Shown: positions 32,724-42,623 of the stretch, in pieces | Layout of the letters: each line of letters opens with the position of its first letter | How positions within the stretch are numbered: position 1 is the stretch's first letter | Assembly: GCA_934489735.1 (NCBI GenBank) | Contig: CAKSSR010000001.1 | Span: forward strand, 62,001 to 126,000 | DNA: 64,000 nucleotides | Source of the DNA: an uncultured Eubacteriales bacterium | Lineage (GTDB): Bacteria > Bacillota > Clostridia > Oscillospirales > Acutalibacteraceae | Direction: 5' to 3' | Notes under the pieces: model-generated | Databases searched by the model: none | Seen by the model: only the letters and a program-made list of their open reading frames with translations | What the model was told of the DNA's origin: nothing | Program-made: the position numbers and the translations under genes

Positions 32724-34821
32724 TTGTGAATTATCTATATTAAGAGATTTCCCAGGGCAGAAATTAATAGCTATAGCTGGCAATCCGAATGTTGGTAAGA
32801 GTACTATATTTAATTATCTTACAGGGATGAACCAACATACGGGGAATTGGCCAGGAAAGACAGTCTCCAATGCGCAAGGCGAATATGAGCATAAGGGAAG
32901 AAGTTTTAAATTAGTAGACATTCCGGGGACGTATTCTCTTATATCCAGTTCGCTTGAGGAAGAGGTTGCTAGAGATTTTATTTGTTTTGCCAATCCCGAT
33001 GCAATAATAGTAGTTTTAGATGCAACCTGTCTTGAACGAAATTTAAACTTAGCACTTCAGATATTAGAAATTACTAAGGATGTAGTAGTATGTGTCAATC
33101 TAATAGACGAAGCGGAAAAGAAAAAGATTCATATTGATATAGATGAGTTATCACTTCAATTAGGGGTCCCAGTGGTATGCACGAACGCACGAAGTGGAAT
33201 TGGAATAGATGAACTTATGGATGAAGTATATAACATATCATTTGGATTAAGGAAGACATTTAAGATAGATATATCTTATGATAAAGAAATTGAAGACTTT
33301 ATAGATAAGTTATCTCCGTATGTAAAAAAGTACAGTAGGGAAGAGGATGTCAGATTTATAGCGGTAAAATTACTAAATATAGATAAATCATTTGAAGATT
33401 CTTTATCTTACTATTTAGATTATAATTTATTATCTGATGAGAATGTTGATTTAATAATCAAGAAAGAGAAGAAAAGATTAAAGCTTTCAGATGAAGAGAT
33501 AGAAGAGTCAATAGTTTCATCTATAGTTAGTAAAAGTGAAGGAATATATAATATATGCGTACGCAACGAGAATAAGAATTATAATGAGAGAGACAGAAGA
33601 ATAGATAGATTTTTAACTTCCAAAGCGACGGGTATTCCAACTATGATATTATTATTAGGAATTATCTTTTGGATTACATTAGTAGGGGCTAACTATCCAT
33701 CTGAGTTATTGTCGACATTATTTTCATTTGGTCAAGAGAAGTTAACAGATATCTTTGTATACTTTAATGCACCAAGTTGGTTATATGGATCATTAGTATT
33801 GGGGGTATATAGGACATTGACATGGGTTGTTGCTGTGATGTTACCACCGATGGCAATATTCTTTCCTTTGTTTACTTTGTTAGAGGATTCTGGATACTTA
33901 CCTAGAATTGCTTTTAATCTTGACAAAGTATTCAGGAAAGCGGGAGCACATGGTAAGCAGGCATTGACTACTTGTATGGGTTTTGGATGTAATGCTTGCG
34001 GCATAATCGGATGCAGAATAATAGACTCTCCAAGGGAGCGCATGATAGCCATTTTAACAAACAATTTTATTCCTTGTAACGGAAGGTTCCCGACTCTTAT
34101 AGCAATCATAACGATGTTCTTTGCATGTAGCATTCCTATTGCAATAAGGTCATTAGTTTCTACTATTATTTTACTTTTGGTAGTCATTGTAGGGATAATT
34201 TTTACATTGATCATATCAAAGATATTATCTAAGACGATATTAAAGGGCATGCCATCTACATTTGCACTAGAATTACCTCCATATAGGAGACCTCAAATAG
34301 GGAAAGTAATAGTAAGGTCTATATTTGATAGAACTTTATTTGTTTTAGGCAGGGCGGTATCAGTTGCATCAATAGCGGGACTAATAATATGGATAATGGC
34401 CAACATAACTGTAGACAATATAAGCCTACTTAAATATTGTTCAGATTTTTTAGATCCGTTTGCCAGACTATTAGGACTTGATGGAGTTATTTTAATGGCT
34501 TTTATATTAGGCTTTCCAGCCAATGAGATAGTAGTACCGATAATAATAATGAGTTACTTATGTACTGGTAGCATTATCCAGATACCGAATGTCGATGAGT
34601 TATTTATTCTATTATCTAACAATGGTTGGACAATTGTTACCGCTGCATGTACAATGATATTTTCTTTAATGCATTTTCCATGTGGGACCACATGTCTGAC
34701 GATAAAAAAAGAGACTGGAAGCTGGAAATGGACGATATTATCATTTATAATTCCAACGATTACTGGAATGATAGTATGTTTTATTATTGCAAATACTTGC
34801 AGATTATTAGGAATCAATTAA
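32713..34821 (+). CDS. feoB: Ferrous iron transporter FeoB
   Basis: 702 residues. The N-terminal G domain shows G1 GNPNVGKST near 24, the G2 region TGNWPGKTV, G3 DIPGTYSL, G4-like NLIDEAEKK and a downstream G5 region. A helical GDI-like spacer follows to about 290, then a polytopic membrane part with the paired gate motifs (TCMGFGCNACGIIGCRI, NFIPCNGRFPTL). It imports Fe(II) using nucleotide hydrolysis. It overlaps feoA and ends with a terminator. Confidence 0.95.
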   Translation: MPNDCELSILRDFPGQKLIAIAGNPNVGKSTIFNYLTGMNQHTGNWPGKTVSNAQGEYEHKGRSFKLVDIPGTYSLISSSLEEEVARDFICFANPDAIIVVLDATCLERNLNLALQILEITKDVVVCVNLIDEAEKKKIHIDIDELSLQLGVPVVCTNARSGIGIDELMDEVYNISFGLRKTFKIDISYDKEIEDFIDKLSPYVKKYSREEDVRFIAVKLLNIDKSFEDSLSYYLDYNLLSDENVDLIIKKEKKRLKLSDEEIEESIVSSIVSKSEGIYNICVRNENKNYNERDRRIDRFLTSKATGIPTMILLLGIIFWITLVGANYPSELLSTLFSFGQEKLTDIFVYFNAPSWLYGSLVLGVYRTLTWVVAVMLPPMAIFFPLFTLLEDSGYLPRIAFNLDKVFRKAGAHGKQALTTCMGFGCNACGIIGCRIIDSPRERMIAILTNNFIPCNGRFPTLIAIITMFFACSIPIAIRSLVSTIILLLVVIVGIIFTLIISKILSKTILKGMPSTFALELPPYRRPQIGKVIVRSIFDRTLFVLGRAVSVASIAGLIIWIMANITVDNISLLKYCSDFLDPFARLLGLDGVILMAFILGFPANEIVVPIIIMSYLCTGSIIQIPNVDELFILLSNNGWTIVTAACTMIFSLMHFPCGTTCLTIKKETGSWKWTILSFIIPTITGMIVCFIIANTCRLLGIN

Positions 34822-34930
34822 ATTGATTAGAATTGATTATATTATGATTAAATGAGAGATTAATAAAATTAGAGTAATATTTAGTAAAAGATTAGCGATA
34901 TAGTAGCAATATAAAGGACGTTGGCTAAAA

Positions 34931-34965
34931 GCCTATTACCTGAACTAGGCAAAATTTTATTTTTG
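34931..34965 (+). terminator. Terminator of feoAB
   Basis: GCCTA (34931-34935) pairs with TAGGC (34946-34950), then an AAAATTTTATTTTT tract. GGCT/AGCC just upstream gives an alternative stem. Confidence 0.55.
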
Positions 34966-34982
34966 TCTAAATGCTGATCAAT

Positions 34983-36623
34983 TTATATCAACCCTTCCTT
35001 TTGCATATTTTCTACTATTTCTTTAAATAATGGTCCACAGCTATTAGCTCCCCCTTGACCGTCTTCAGACAATATGACCATCGAATATGAATTGCTTGGA
35101 TTCCTGTCTAAAGGAAATATTCCAGAAAACCATGCCTGAAGCACATTCCTACCGTTTATTTTTATTCCAGTTTGTGCTGTAGCTGTTTTTGCTGCGATTG
35201 GGATTTCTTGACTTGATCCTTTTTGGCTAGTTCCAATTTGTGCAGATGCTCTCATAAATTCCTTTATGTTTTCGGCAGTTTCTTTTGAATATACTTTAAC
35301 ATTCTTAATATCCTCCTTAGGTTTTTTTATAAAATCCAATTTCTGGTCTGTTAGCCCTTCTATTAGTCTAGGTTCGTTATATATTCCTCCTGATGCTATG
35401 GAATTTATCAATCCGACTATTTGAATAGGTGTTGCCAGCAATGAGCCTTGTCCAAACGAAAAGTTTGCCAATGTTTTAGGATTATCTAAAGATCTCAAAT
35501 ATGGGAGTCTTCCCTGAGCCGGGCTAAATGATTTATCTGACAAATTCTCTGAGAAGTTAATAGTTTTATTAAATCCTAGTTTATATGCCATATCCAAAAT
35601 CACATTACTCTCCATCAATTCTGATAACATTACAAAATATCCGTTACATGACAATGCCGTAGCTCTACACATATCTAATTCTTTATGGGCAATTTTATTA
35701 TAGCAATTAAATTTTGAGTCTCCAACCGTTATATATCCTTTACAATTGTATCTAGTATCCTTTTCTATGCCATTCTCAAGCGCAGCTATCGCAGTTACCA
35801 ATTTAAATGTCGATCCGACGTTATAGGCGGCGAAAGCTCTATTCAAGAAAGGACAATCTTGATTCTTTAAATCTTTTGACAAATCCTCATAAGAGAACTC
35901 AGGGAAGCTTGCCAATGCCCTTATTTTACAAGTCGGGGCTTCCGCTATTACAACTGCTCCCTTTTTTAAGTATTTTCTTGATGCCTCTTCGACAATTTTT
36001 TGAATCTGAGAGTCAATTGTTAGTACTACTCCTCTATTTTGTAGATATAAATTGTCATCTATTATCTTCTCTCCGCCTGGCAAGAATTGATTTAATGCAT
36101 TTACTTTATATCTTATAGATAACTTACAGTCTTCATTTTCTAAATAATCATTGAAAACCTTTTCTATTCCACATACTCCCCCATTCGAATCGATATATCC
36201 TATTACATGTTTTAATATCTGATCGTGACCGTATCTTATAGGTACTTTAAAAATATCTATATATTTCGAATTTTTTAACTTTTCTGAAGCATTTTCATCA
36301 ATCGGTATTATAAAAGGCTTAGAGTCAGAATGATCTTTTAAAATCTGCTCAACTGTCTCATTATCAAAAGCTAATTTAAGTTCTTCTTTTACTGATATAG
36401 ATGGAATTATGCATGCTACTGTATTATATTCAATATTTGTTAAGCTTTTTTTCTTACAATCAAATATCTTTCCCCTAGCCTTAGCTACATTGATATTATA
36501 AAAACTCTGATTAGATGCCGCTTCTATTATATCATCTTTATTCGATATTAAATAAATCTTTACCATTAGAATACATATAGATAACATTATGATAGAAAAG
36601 AATATATTAAGTCTCTTTGTCAT
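34983..36623 (-). CDS. Class B penicillin-binding protein (transpeptidase)
   Basis: 546 residues. One N-terminal membrane segment (about 5-26) is followed by a dimerisation-like region and a transpeptidase domain. The catalytic motifs are VGSTFKLV (SxxK), SCNGYF (SxN) and KTATAQTG (KTG-type, here KTA). It cross-links peptidoglycan stem peptides on the outer face of the membrane and is a beta-lactam target. Relatives include PBP2 and the sporulation protein SpoVD; the sequence alone does not settle which. Monocistronic, convergent with feoB. Confidence 0.88.
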   Translation of the reverse strand: MTKRLNIFFSIIMLSICILMVKIYLISNKDDIIEAASNQSFYNINVAKARGKIFDCKKKSLTNIEYNTVACIIPSISVKEELKLAFDNETVEQILKDHSDSKPFIIPIDENASEKLKNSKYIDIFKVPIRYGHDQILKHVIGYIDSNGGVCGIEKVFNDYLENEDCKLSIRYKVNALNQFLPGGEKIIDDNLYLQNRGVVLTIDSQIQKIVEEASRKYLKKGAVVIAEAPTCKIRALASFPEFSYEDLSKDLKNQDCPFLNRAFAAYNVGSTFKLVTAIAALENGIEKDTRYNCKGYITVGDSKFNCYNKIAHKELDMCRATALSCNGYFVMLSELMESNVILDMAYKLGFNKTINFSENLSDKSFSPAQGRLPYLRSLDNPKTLANFSFGQGSLLATPIQIVGLINSIASGGIYNEPRLIEGLTDQKLDFIKKPKEDIKNVKVYSKETAENIKEFMRASAQIGTSQKGSSQEIPIAAKTATAQTGIKINGRNVLQAWFSGIFPLDRNPSNSYSMVILSEDGQGGANSCGPLFKEIVENMQKEGLI

Positions 36624-36716
36624 AAAAAACCTCTTCTTTTTTTCTTTTTTTTAAAAACTTATCGTCATATATATTATTAAAATATTAGCCTAAATTATGT
36701 ATTCTATTTAAATAAA

Positions 36717-36759
36717 GTAAGAGAGAACTTAATTCTTATCGAACTATGCTCTCTCTTAC
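36717..36759 (-). terminator. Terminator of the aldo/keto reductase operon
   Basis: GTAAGAGAGA (36717-36726) and TCTCTCTTAC (36750-36759) are a perfect 10-bp inverted repeat downstream of the minus-strand stop, with a T-rich stretch beyond. Confidence 0.65.
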
Positions 36760-36781
36760 ATATATATTATATTATCTCCTA

Positions 36782-37654
36782 TTATCTTGTCTTTCTTTCA
36801 TTGATCATTTTATCGAACCATTCTACAATGCTTGGATCACTATGAGAAAAGAATAGGCTGTCATCTCTATTCAAACTGTTTATATTATTCATGTCATCAT
36901 CATCTAAATTGAAATCAAAAATATCAAAATTTTCTTTCATTCTCTCTTTATGCACAGACTTAGCTAGCGCTACTACATTTCTTTGCATTAACCACCTTAA
37001 AATAACCTGGGCTACTGATTTATTATATTTGTTTCCTATTGCTTCTAATGTAGAATTTGAAAACATGTTATCTCTTCCCTCTCCAAATGGTGCCCATGCT
37101 TCTATTTGTACATTGTACTTCTCCATGTTTTCTTGAGCCTTTACTTGAGAATTCATTGGATTTGTCTCAACTTGATTTACTTGTGGTATGACTTTTCTTC
37201 CAAATAAGCAGATGTCAGATAGTCTGTCAGGATAAAAGTTAGATACTCCAATTGCTCTTACCTTTCCTTCCTCATATAAATCTTCCAATGCTCTATATGC
37301 TCCGTAATAATCGGCAAATGGTTGATGTAAAAGAATTAAATCTAGGTAATCTACCTTTAACTTTTTCATTGATTCTAGTACAGAATCTTTACATTTTTTA
37401 TATCCATAGTTATCGATCCATACTTTTGTTGTAATAAATAGTTCTTCTCTTTGTACGTTACAGTCAGAAATAGCTTCCCCTACTTCCTCTTCATTAAAAT
37501 AACTCTGTGCTGTATCAATCAATCTATATCCAATTTCAATTGCATCTAATACTGCTTGTTTACATTCTTCTTTAGATATCTGATACACTCCAAATCCTAG
37601 TTTAGGCATAATCAATCCATTATTTAATGTCACATATTCCATAGCATTACTCAT
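36782..37654 (-). CDS. Aldo/keto reductase
   Basis: 290 residues, TIM-barrel NAD(P)H oxidoreductase. MPKLGFGVYQISKEE, RLIDTAQSYFNEEEVGEAI (catalytic Asp and Tyr), TTKVWIDNYG (Lys) and DLILLHQPF (His) give the tetrad. GVSNFYPDRL and PQVNQVETNP are typical. It reduces aldehydes or ketones; the substrate cannot be told. It lies downstream of a flavodoxin and a decarboxylase/cupin gene, the last gene of a likely three-gene redox operon. Confidence 0.9.
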   Translation of the reverse strand: MSNAMEYVTLNNGLIMPKLGFGVYQISKEECKQAVLDAIEIGYRLIDTAQSYFNEEEVGEAISDCNVQREELFITTKVWIDNYGYKKCKDSVLESMKKLKVDYLDLILLHQPFADYYGAYRALEDLYEEGKVRAIGVSNFYPDRLSDICLFGRKVIPQVNQVETNPMNSQVKAQENMEKYNVQIEAWAPFGEGRDNMFSNSTLEAIGNKYNKSVAQVILRWLMQRNVVALAKSVHKERMKENFDIFDFNLDDDDMNNINSLNRDDSLFFSHSDPSIVEWFDKMINERKTR

Positions 37655-37676
37655 CTCTCTTTCAAATAATTTCTTA

Positions 37677-38156
37677 TTAATCTAAACTTTCAGTCCATTT
37701 CTTTAACTCTTCTTCAGACACGCTTTCAGGGAATCTTTTCCCTTCTAATAATTTGGCACCGCTACATGACTGCTCTAATTCTTTATTCGTTTTCCCCATG
37801 CCGCTTCCTCCGGATGTTGCAAAAGGAATGACTTTCTTACAATCTAGGTTATATTGCTCTAAAAATGTATTGATTATAGTAGGAGCAACGTACCACCAGA
37901 TAGGAAATCCAATATAGATTGTATTATATTGATCAATATTTTCTAACTTATTTGCAATTGCTGGACGAATGGACTTATCTTTCTTCATTTCTATAGTACT
38001 ACGGCTATTTTCATTGGTCCAATCAAGATCTTCTTTGGAATATGGTTTTTCTGGTATGATCTCATGTAAATCTGCACTTAATGCTGATGCTAATTTATTT
38101 GCTACTTTCTCTGTTACTCCACTTGCGCTAAAAAATGCTACTAATGTCTTACTCAT
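37677..38156 (-). CDS. Flavodoxin
   Basis: 159 residues from ATG 38156, which follows GGAGG with 8-base spacing; an in-frame ATG at 38171 overlaps that site and is rejected. FFSASGVTEKVANKLASAL is the FMN-phosphate loop variant, FPIWWYVAPTIINTFLEQY is the flavin-stacking region, and PFATSGGSGMGKTNKELE fits the C-terminal part of the flavodoxin-4 group often found with aldo/keto reductases and CMD/cupin genes. Cytoplasmic electron carrier or quinone-type reductase; substrate not known. Confidence 0.88.
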   Translation of the reverse strand: MSKTLVAFFSASGVTEKVANKLASALSADLHEIIPEKPYSKEDLDWTNENSRSTIEMKKDKSIRPAIANKLENIDQYNTIYIGFPIWWYVAPTIINTFLEQYNLDCKKVIPFATSGGSGMGKTNKELEQSCSGAKLLEGKRFPESVSEEELKKWTESLD

Positions 38157-38185
38157 TTTAAAAACCTCCATACATTTTATAGATT

Positions 38186-38941
38186 TTAATTTAATCCATT
38201 ATAGAATTCATCATCTACAGCTTCTAACCATTCTGTCGATCCATCCTCTGCTGGTACCTCAACTGCTAAATGAGAAAACCAATCCTTATTTGTTGCACCA
38301 TGCCAATGCTTGATATTAGCTGGAATGTTGATTACGTCACCTGGATGTAAATTTATAACGTCTTTCCCCCATTCCTGATAATAGCCCTGACCAGCGATGC
38401 AAACTAAAATCTGGCCACCACCTTTTGAAGCCTTATGGATATGCCAATTATTACGACAACTAGGTTCGAATGTTACATTTGTAATCATAATTTGGTCAGT
38501 TGATACAGGTGCTAAGTAACTCTTTCCAACAAAATACTTAGCAAATTCATCATTGGGCTGACCTATCGGAAATATCATCTTATTGGAATGCATTACTTTC
38601 TTATCATCTGTTGTCAATTCCTCATTCCATACTTCTTTTGCCATATGAAATGCTGCCCAAGCCTTAGGCCAACCAATATAAAAGGCTGCATGCGTTATGA
38701 TTTCAGCAATTTCTTCTTTCGTTATCTTATTATTTTTTGCATTTATCAAATGATATTTAAAAGATTCGTCAATAAGTCCTTGCGACATGAGAGAAACTAC
38801 TGTAACTAGAGAACGATCACGGAGTGATAACTTATCTTTTCTAGACCATACTTCTCCGAAAAGAATATCATCATTTAATTCTGCAAACTTAGGGGCAAAA
38901 TTCCCTAATTGATCTCTTCCCGCTGTTTGTTTAATAGCCAT
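38186..38941 (-). CDS. Carboxymuconolactone decarboxylase-like/cupin fusion protein
   Basis: 251 residues. The N-terminal half (about 1-110) has the AhpD/CMD fold signature RDRSLVTVVSLMSQG and ITHAAFYIGWPKAWAAF, though the CxxC of peroxidase-type members is absent. The C-terminal half is a cupin with NNWHIHKASKGGGQILVCIAG and PGDVINIPANIKHWHGA (His ligands). Such fusions occur next to aldo/keto reductases and flavodoxins in clostridia; the reaction is not established. First gene after promoter 38973-39001. Confidence 0.85.
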   Translation of the reverse strand: MAIKQTAGRDQLGNFAPKFAELNDDILFGEVWSRKDKLSLRDRSLVTVVSLMSQGLIDESFKYHLINAKNNKITKEEIAEIITHAAFYIGWPKAWAAFHMAKEVWNEELTTDDKKVMHSNKMIFPIGQPNDEFAKYFVGKSYLAPVSTDQIMITNVTFEPSCRNNWHIHKASKGGGQILVCIAGQGYYQEWGKDVINLHPGDVINIPANIKHWHGATNKDWFSHLAVEVPAEDGSTEWLEAVDDEFYNGLN

Positions 38942-38972
38942 TTTTTTAAAGCTTCCTTCTTTTTTTCTTAAT

Positions 38973-39001
38973 ATTATATAATAGAGATGCTAAAAAAACA
39001 A
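38973..39001 (-). promoter_or_regulatory. Promoter of the CMD/cupin-flavodoxin-reductase operon
   Basis: On the minus strand TTGTTT, 17-base spacer, perfect TATAAT, between ogt and the CMD/cupin gene. Confidence 0.65.
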
Positions 39002-39003
39002 TA

Positions 39004-39537
39004 CTAGATATCATTATTTTCAAGTCTTAACAATTCTATTTTGTTTCTAATTCCACCGCCATAGCCAACTAATTTCCCATTTGATCCAATGACTCTATGA
39101 CAAGGAATGATTATGCTTATTGGATTCCATCCAACCGCACCCCCCCCCACTGCCTGTGGTGACATTCTTTTTATTCCTCTTTTTCTTGCAATAATCTTAG
39201 CAATATCATTATAAGAAATAGTATGTCCAAAAGGTATATCGCTCATAATATCTATTACTTCTTTTCTAAATCTCGTTAAATCATTCTTTATCAAGTAGTT
39301 TGGTTTAAAGTCTGGCTCTCTTCCGCTAAAATATATGTCAAGCCATTCAATCGTTTCGTTAAATATCTGTAAATTTTCCTTGACGTTGGTTATTATATCT
39401 TGATCTGTTGTTAGATTTTTTATATTCTTTGAATCTTTGAACCATAATCCTGTTAAGTATTCTCCATCACTTGTCATTAAGATGTCTGCAAAATTAGCCG
39501 GAGTGCGATATATATGTTTATATATTATGACAATCAC
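39004..39537 (-). CDS. ogt: Methylated-DNA-protein-cysteine methyltransferase
   Basis: 177 residues. The active site IIIPCHRVIGSNGKLVGYGGG is quoted in parts: IIPCHRVIG with the acceptor Cys, and YGGG. FGHTISYNDIAK is the DNA-binding helix. It removes alkyl groups from O6-alkylguanine in a suicide reaction. A run of nine C on the plus strand (39140-39148) encodes GGG in AVGGGAVGWNP, where relatives usually have two glycines, suggesting a one-codon expansion that kept frame. Monocistronic, divergent from an acetyltransferase gene. Confidence 0.92.
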   Translation of the reverse strand: MIVIIYKHIYRTPANFADILMTSDGEYLTGLWFKDSKNIKNLTTDQDIITNVKENLQIFNETIEWLDIYFSGREPDFKPNYLIKNDLTRFRKEVIDIMSDIPFGHTISYNDIAKIIARKRGIKRMSPQAVGGGAVGWNPISIIIPCHRVIGSNGKLVGYGGGIRNKIELLRLENNDI

Positions 39538-39621
39538 CTTCTTTTTCTTTAGTTATTATTTACTTTCCTTTAGCCATATGCTATTATTGTAATAAAAAAC
39601 GATAAAGGAGCCTATTTAAAC

Positions 39622-40179
39622 ATGAATAATTCTTTATTTGATCAAGTGTATGACATAATGACTCGTTCTTTTCCTAATAAGGAAATTAGATCTTATCAAG
39701 GACAACACAACCTGCTGTCTGATGATTACTATAGATTATATGTTAAATTAAAAGATAATGAAGTAATAACGTTTCTGTCGTGCTGGGAGTTTGATGATTT
39801 TTCATTCATTGAACACTTTGCTACTAAAGAAGATTACAGAGGTCATGGGATAGGCAATGATTTCTTATTAGATTATATTAAAAATAAGATTGTCCTAGAT
39901 GATAATAACATACTTATAAGTAATAACAAACAAACTAATGATAAAAGTAATATAATCCTCGAAGTTGATCCCCCTGTGACTGATATAGCTAAGCGAAGGA
40001 TAAAATTTTATAAAAAATTAAACTTTTCATTAAATCCTTTCTATTATGAACAGCCGCCTCTTGGAGATAGGAAAGACTCTTTTAACTTGAAGGTAATGAG
40101 TTTTCCAAATCCTCTTAATAAACAGTTGTTTAAGTCTTATACCGATATCATAAAAGAAAAAGTATATAAATACAAATGA
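39622..40179 (+). CDS. GNAT family N-acetyltransferase
   Basis: 185 residues. The acetyl-CoA-binding loop EDYRGHGIGNDFLLDYI near residues 72-88 follows strand FIEHFATK, and IILEVDPP plus IKFYKKLNFSLN match the later GNAT strands. Substrate unknown. ATG follows AAAGGAG. Single gene with a bidirectional terminator downstream. Confidence 0.85.
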   Translation: MNNSLFDQVYDIMTRSFPNKEIRSYQGQHNLLSDDYYRLYVKLKDNEVITFLSCWEFDDFSFIEHFATKEDYRGHGIGNDFLLDYIKNKIVLDDNNILISNNKQTNDKSNIILEVDPPVTDIAKRRIKFYKKLNFSLNPFYYEQPPLGDRKDSFNLKVMSFPNPLNKQLFKSYTDIIKEKVYKYK

Positions 40180-40187
40180 TACTAAAT

Positions 40188-40228
40188 AAACAAACCAGAT
40201 TAAAGTGTAACTCCGGTTTGTTTATCTT
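40188..40228. terminator. Bidirectional terminator between GNAT and gpmI
   Basis: AAACAAACC (40188-40196) and GGTTTGTTT (40215-40223) form a 9-bp stem with T-rich sequence on both strands. Confidence 0.8.
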
Positions 40229-40252
40229 TTTCTTATTATTTCTTATTATTTA

Positions 40253-41764
40253 CTACTTGTTTTTAATTAAACTCTCCCCTGTCATTTCACTCGGCTTATC
40301 AAATCCTAATATTTCAAGCATAGTTGGAGAAATATCTGATAATCTTCCATTATCTTTTAATTCGCAGTCATAACCTACGATACAAAATGGAACTAGATTC
40401 GTCGTATGTGCAGTAAATACATTGCCTTCTTCGTCTAACATCTTATCAGCATTTCCATGATCAGCAGTAATTATTGCTATTCCGTTCTTATCGTTTATAG
40501 CTGATATAATCTTTCCTACACAGTCGTCAACTGTTTCCACCGCTTTTACAGCCGCATCAAATATCCCAGTATGCCCTACCATGTCGCAGTTAGCTAAATT
40601 CAATATTATTACATCAAATTTCTCAGATTCGATAGAGTCAACTACTTTATCTGTAACTTCATATGCACTCATTTCAGGCTTGAGGTCATATGTTGCTACT
40701 TTTGGAGACGGAATTAATATTCTTTCTTCCCCATTGTAAACAGTTTCCTTCCCTCCGTTAAAAAAGAACGTTACATGTGCATATTTTTCTGTCTCTGCTA
40801 TTCTTAATTGCTTTAATCCTTTATTAGAAATATACTCTCCAAAAGTATTTACTAATTCTTCTGGTCCAAATGCAACTTCGACCCCTTCAATAGTTTTATC
40901 GTACTCTGTCATACATACATATGTCAAAGGAACGAAATTCCTTTCAAATTGATCAAAGTCAGTTTGAACAAATGCCCTAGTAATTTCTCTTGCCCTATCT
41001 GGTCTGAAATTGAAAAATATTATCGAATCGTTCGGTTTTATTTCTGCACCTTGCTGGCATACTGTTGGAATTATAAACTCGTCTGTTACATTTTCTTTAT
41101 ATGACTCTTCAACAGCTTCTACGGCGCTACTTGCTACCTTCCCTTTACCAAAAGACATCGCATCATAAGCTTTCTGGACTCTATCCCACCTATTGTCTCT
41201 GTCCATTGCATAATATCTGCCGCTTACTGTTGCTATCTTTCCAACTCCTATTTCCTTCATCTTTTCTTCACATTCTTTTATGAAATTCAATCCAGATGTC
41301 GGAGAAACGTCCCTTCCATCCATGAAAGCGTGAACAAATACATCCTGGAGACCATTTCTTTTAGCTAATTCTAGTAAAGCATATAGATGAGAGTTGTGGC
41401 TGTGTACCCCGCCGTTTGATAATAGTCCCATTAGGTGAAGCGCTGTGTTGTTTGCCTTTGCATTATTGATAGCCGATATAAACGCATCATTCTCAAAGAA
41501 GTCCCCGTCTTTAATCGATTTTGTTATTCTAGTTAAATCTTGATATACAATCCTTCCAGCGCCTATATTTGTATGCCCTACTTCAGAATTTCCCATCTGC
41601 CCCTCAGGTAGTCCTACGTCCAGCCCTGATGCGCTAATTTTAGTAATTGGATTTGAATTAAATATTTTATCTATATTAGGAGTCTTTGCTTCTAATATTG
41701 CACTTTTACCACCGTTAGATATTCCAAATCCATCTAATATCATAAGAATTAGTTGTCTTTTCAT
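40253..41764 (-). CDS. gpmI: 2,3-bisphosphoglycerate-independent phosphoglycerate mutase
   Basis: 503 residues, usual length. Alkaline-phosphatase-like core with metal and nucleophile sites: LMILDGFGIS, GNSEVGHTNIGAGR (Ser), HAFMDGRDV, and the C-terminal ITADHGNADKM and FTAHTTNLVPF. It interconverts 3- and 2-phosphoglycerate and needs Mn2+. It is the last of pgk-tpiA-gpmI, after a weak hairpin at 41792-41817. Confidence 0.95.
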   Translation of the reverse strand: MKRQLILMILDGFGISNGGKSAILEAKTPNIDKIFNSNPITKISASGLDVGLPEGQMGNSEVGHTNIGAGRIVYQDLTRITKSIKDGDFFENDAFISAINNAKANNTALHLMGLLSNGGVHSHNSHLYALLELAKRNGLQDVFVHAFMDGRDVSPTSGLNFIKECEEKMKEIGVGKIATVSGRYYAMDRDNRWDRVQKAYDAMSFGKGKVASSAVEAVEESYKENVTDEFIIPTVCQQGAEIKPNDSIIFFNFRPDRAREITRAFVQTDFDQFERNFVPLTYVCMTEYDKTIEGVEVAFGPEELVNTFGEYISNKGLKQLRIAETEKYAHVTFFFNGGKETVYNGEERILIPSPKVATYDLKPEMSAYEVTDKVVDSIESEKFDVIILNLANCDMVGHTGIFDAAVKAVETVDDCVGKIISAINDKNGIAIITADHGNADKMLDEEGNVFTAHTTNLVPFCIVGYDCELKDNGRLSDISPTMLEILGFDKPSEMTGESLIKNK

Positions 41765-41791
41765 TATTACTTATCCTCCAATTAATTATAA

Positions 41792-41817
41792 TAAGCGAAG
41801 GAAATTATCCCCTCGCT
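41792..41817 (-). terminator. Weak hairpin between tpiA and gpmI
   Basis: AAGCGA/TCGCTT with an inner GG/CC and a weak T tract on the minus strand. It may attenuate gpmI transcription or mark an RNA processing site. Confidence 0.4.
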
Positions 41818-41823
41818 TTAATT

Positions 41824-42591
41824 TTACCTAGATGCAGCCTTAACTATTTCTGCAAAATCGTTTGGTTTAAGTGAAGCTCCTCCAATTAAGCCACCATCGA
41901 TGTCCTCTTCATCTAATAATTCTGAAGCATTCTTTGCATTCATCGATCCGCCATACTGAATTGTAATAGCATCTGCACTTTCTTTGTCATAAAGGCTTTC
42001 TATTACCTTCCTGATTATATTGCAAACTTCTGATGCTTGAGAAGCTGTAGCAGTCTTGCCTGTTCCTATTGCCCATATTGGTTCATATGCTATTATTATA
42101 TTAGAAAGATTTTCTTTAGATATGTTATTTAATGCTATTTTAGTCTGCATTGATACAATATCTTCGGTAATTCTTTGTTCTCTTTGTTCTAATGATTCAC
42201 CAACGCATAGTATTACCTTTAATCCAGAGCTCAAAGCTGCTAAAATTCTCTTATTAACTGTCTCATTTGTTTCTCCGAAATAAGTTCTTCTCTCGCTATG
42301 CCCTATTATTACATACTCAACTCCCATAGAAGCCAACATGTCAGCTGAAATTTCTCCTGTAAAAGCACCTGATTTCTCCCAGTGGCAGTTCTGTGCTCCT
42401 ACTTTTATATTAGTTTCTTTAGTTGCTTCTAAAACTTTAAATAAGTCTACGTATGGTACACATGTTATTACTTCGCAGTCGGCATCTTTAACCAAGTCTT
42501 TGATTCCATTTATTAATTCAACAGCTTCTTCTGGATTCTTATTCATTTTCCAGTTTCCAGCAATTATTGCTTTTCTTAAAGTTTTATTCAT
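41824..42591 (-). CDS. tpiA: Triosephosphate isomerase
   Basis: 255 residues. IIAGNWKMNKN (Lys), IIGHSERRTYFGETNE (His), and AYEPIWAIGTGKTAT (catalytic Glu and flexible loop) identify the enzyme. It interconverts dihydroxyacetone phosphate and glyceraldehyde-3-phosphate. ATG follows AAGGAGAA, 32 bases after pgk, so they are one operon. Confidence 0.96.
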   Translation of the reverse strand: MNKTLRKAIIAGNWKMNKNPEEAVELINGIKDLVKDADCEVITCVPYVDLFKVLEATKETNIKVGAQNCHWEKSGAFTGEISADMLASMGVEYVIIGHSERRTYFGETNETVNKRILAALSSGLKVILCVGESLEQREQRITEDIVSMQTKIALNNISKENLSNIIIAYEPIWAIGTGKTATASQASEVCNIIRKVIESLYDKESADAITIQYGGSMNAKNASELLDEEDIDGGLIGGASLKPNDFAEIVKAASR

Positions 42592-42623
42592 AGAAATTCT
42601 CCTTTATACATTATTATTATAAA

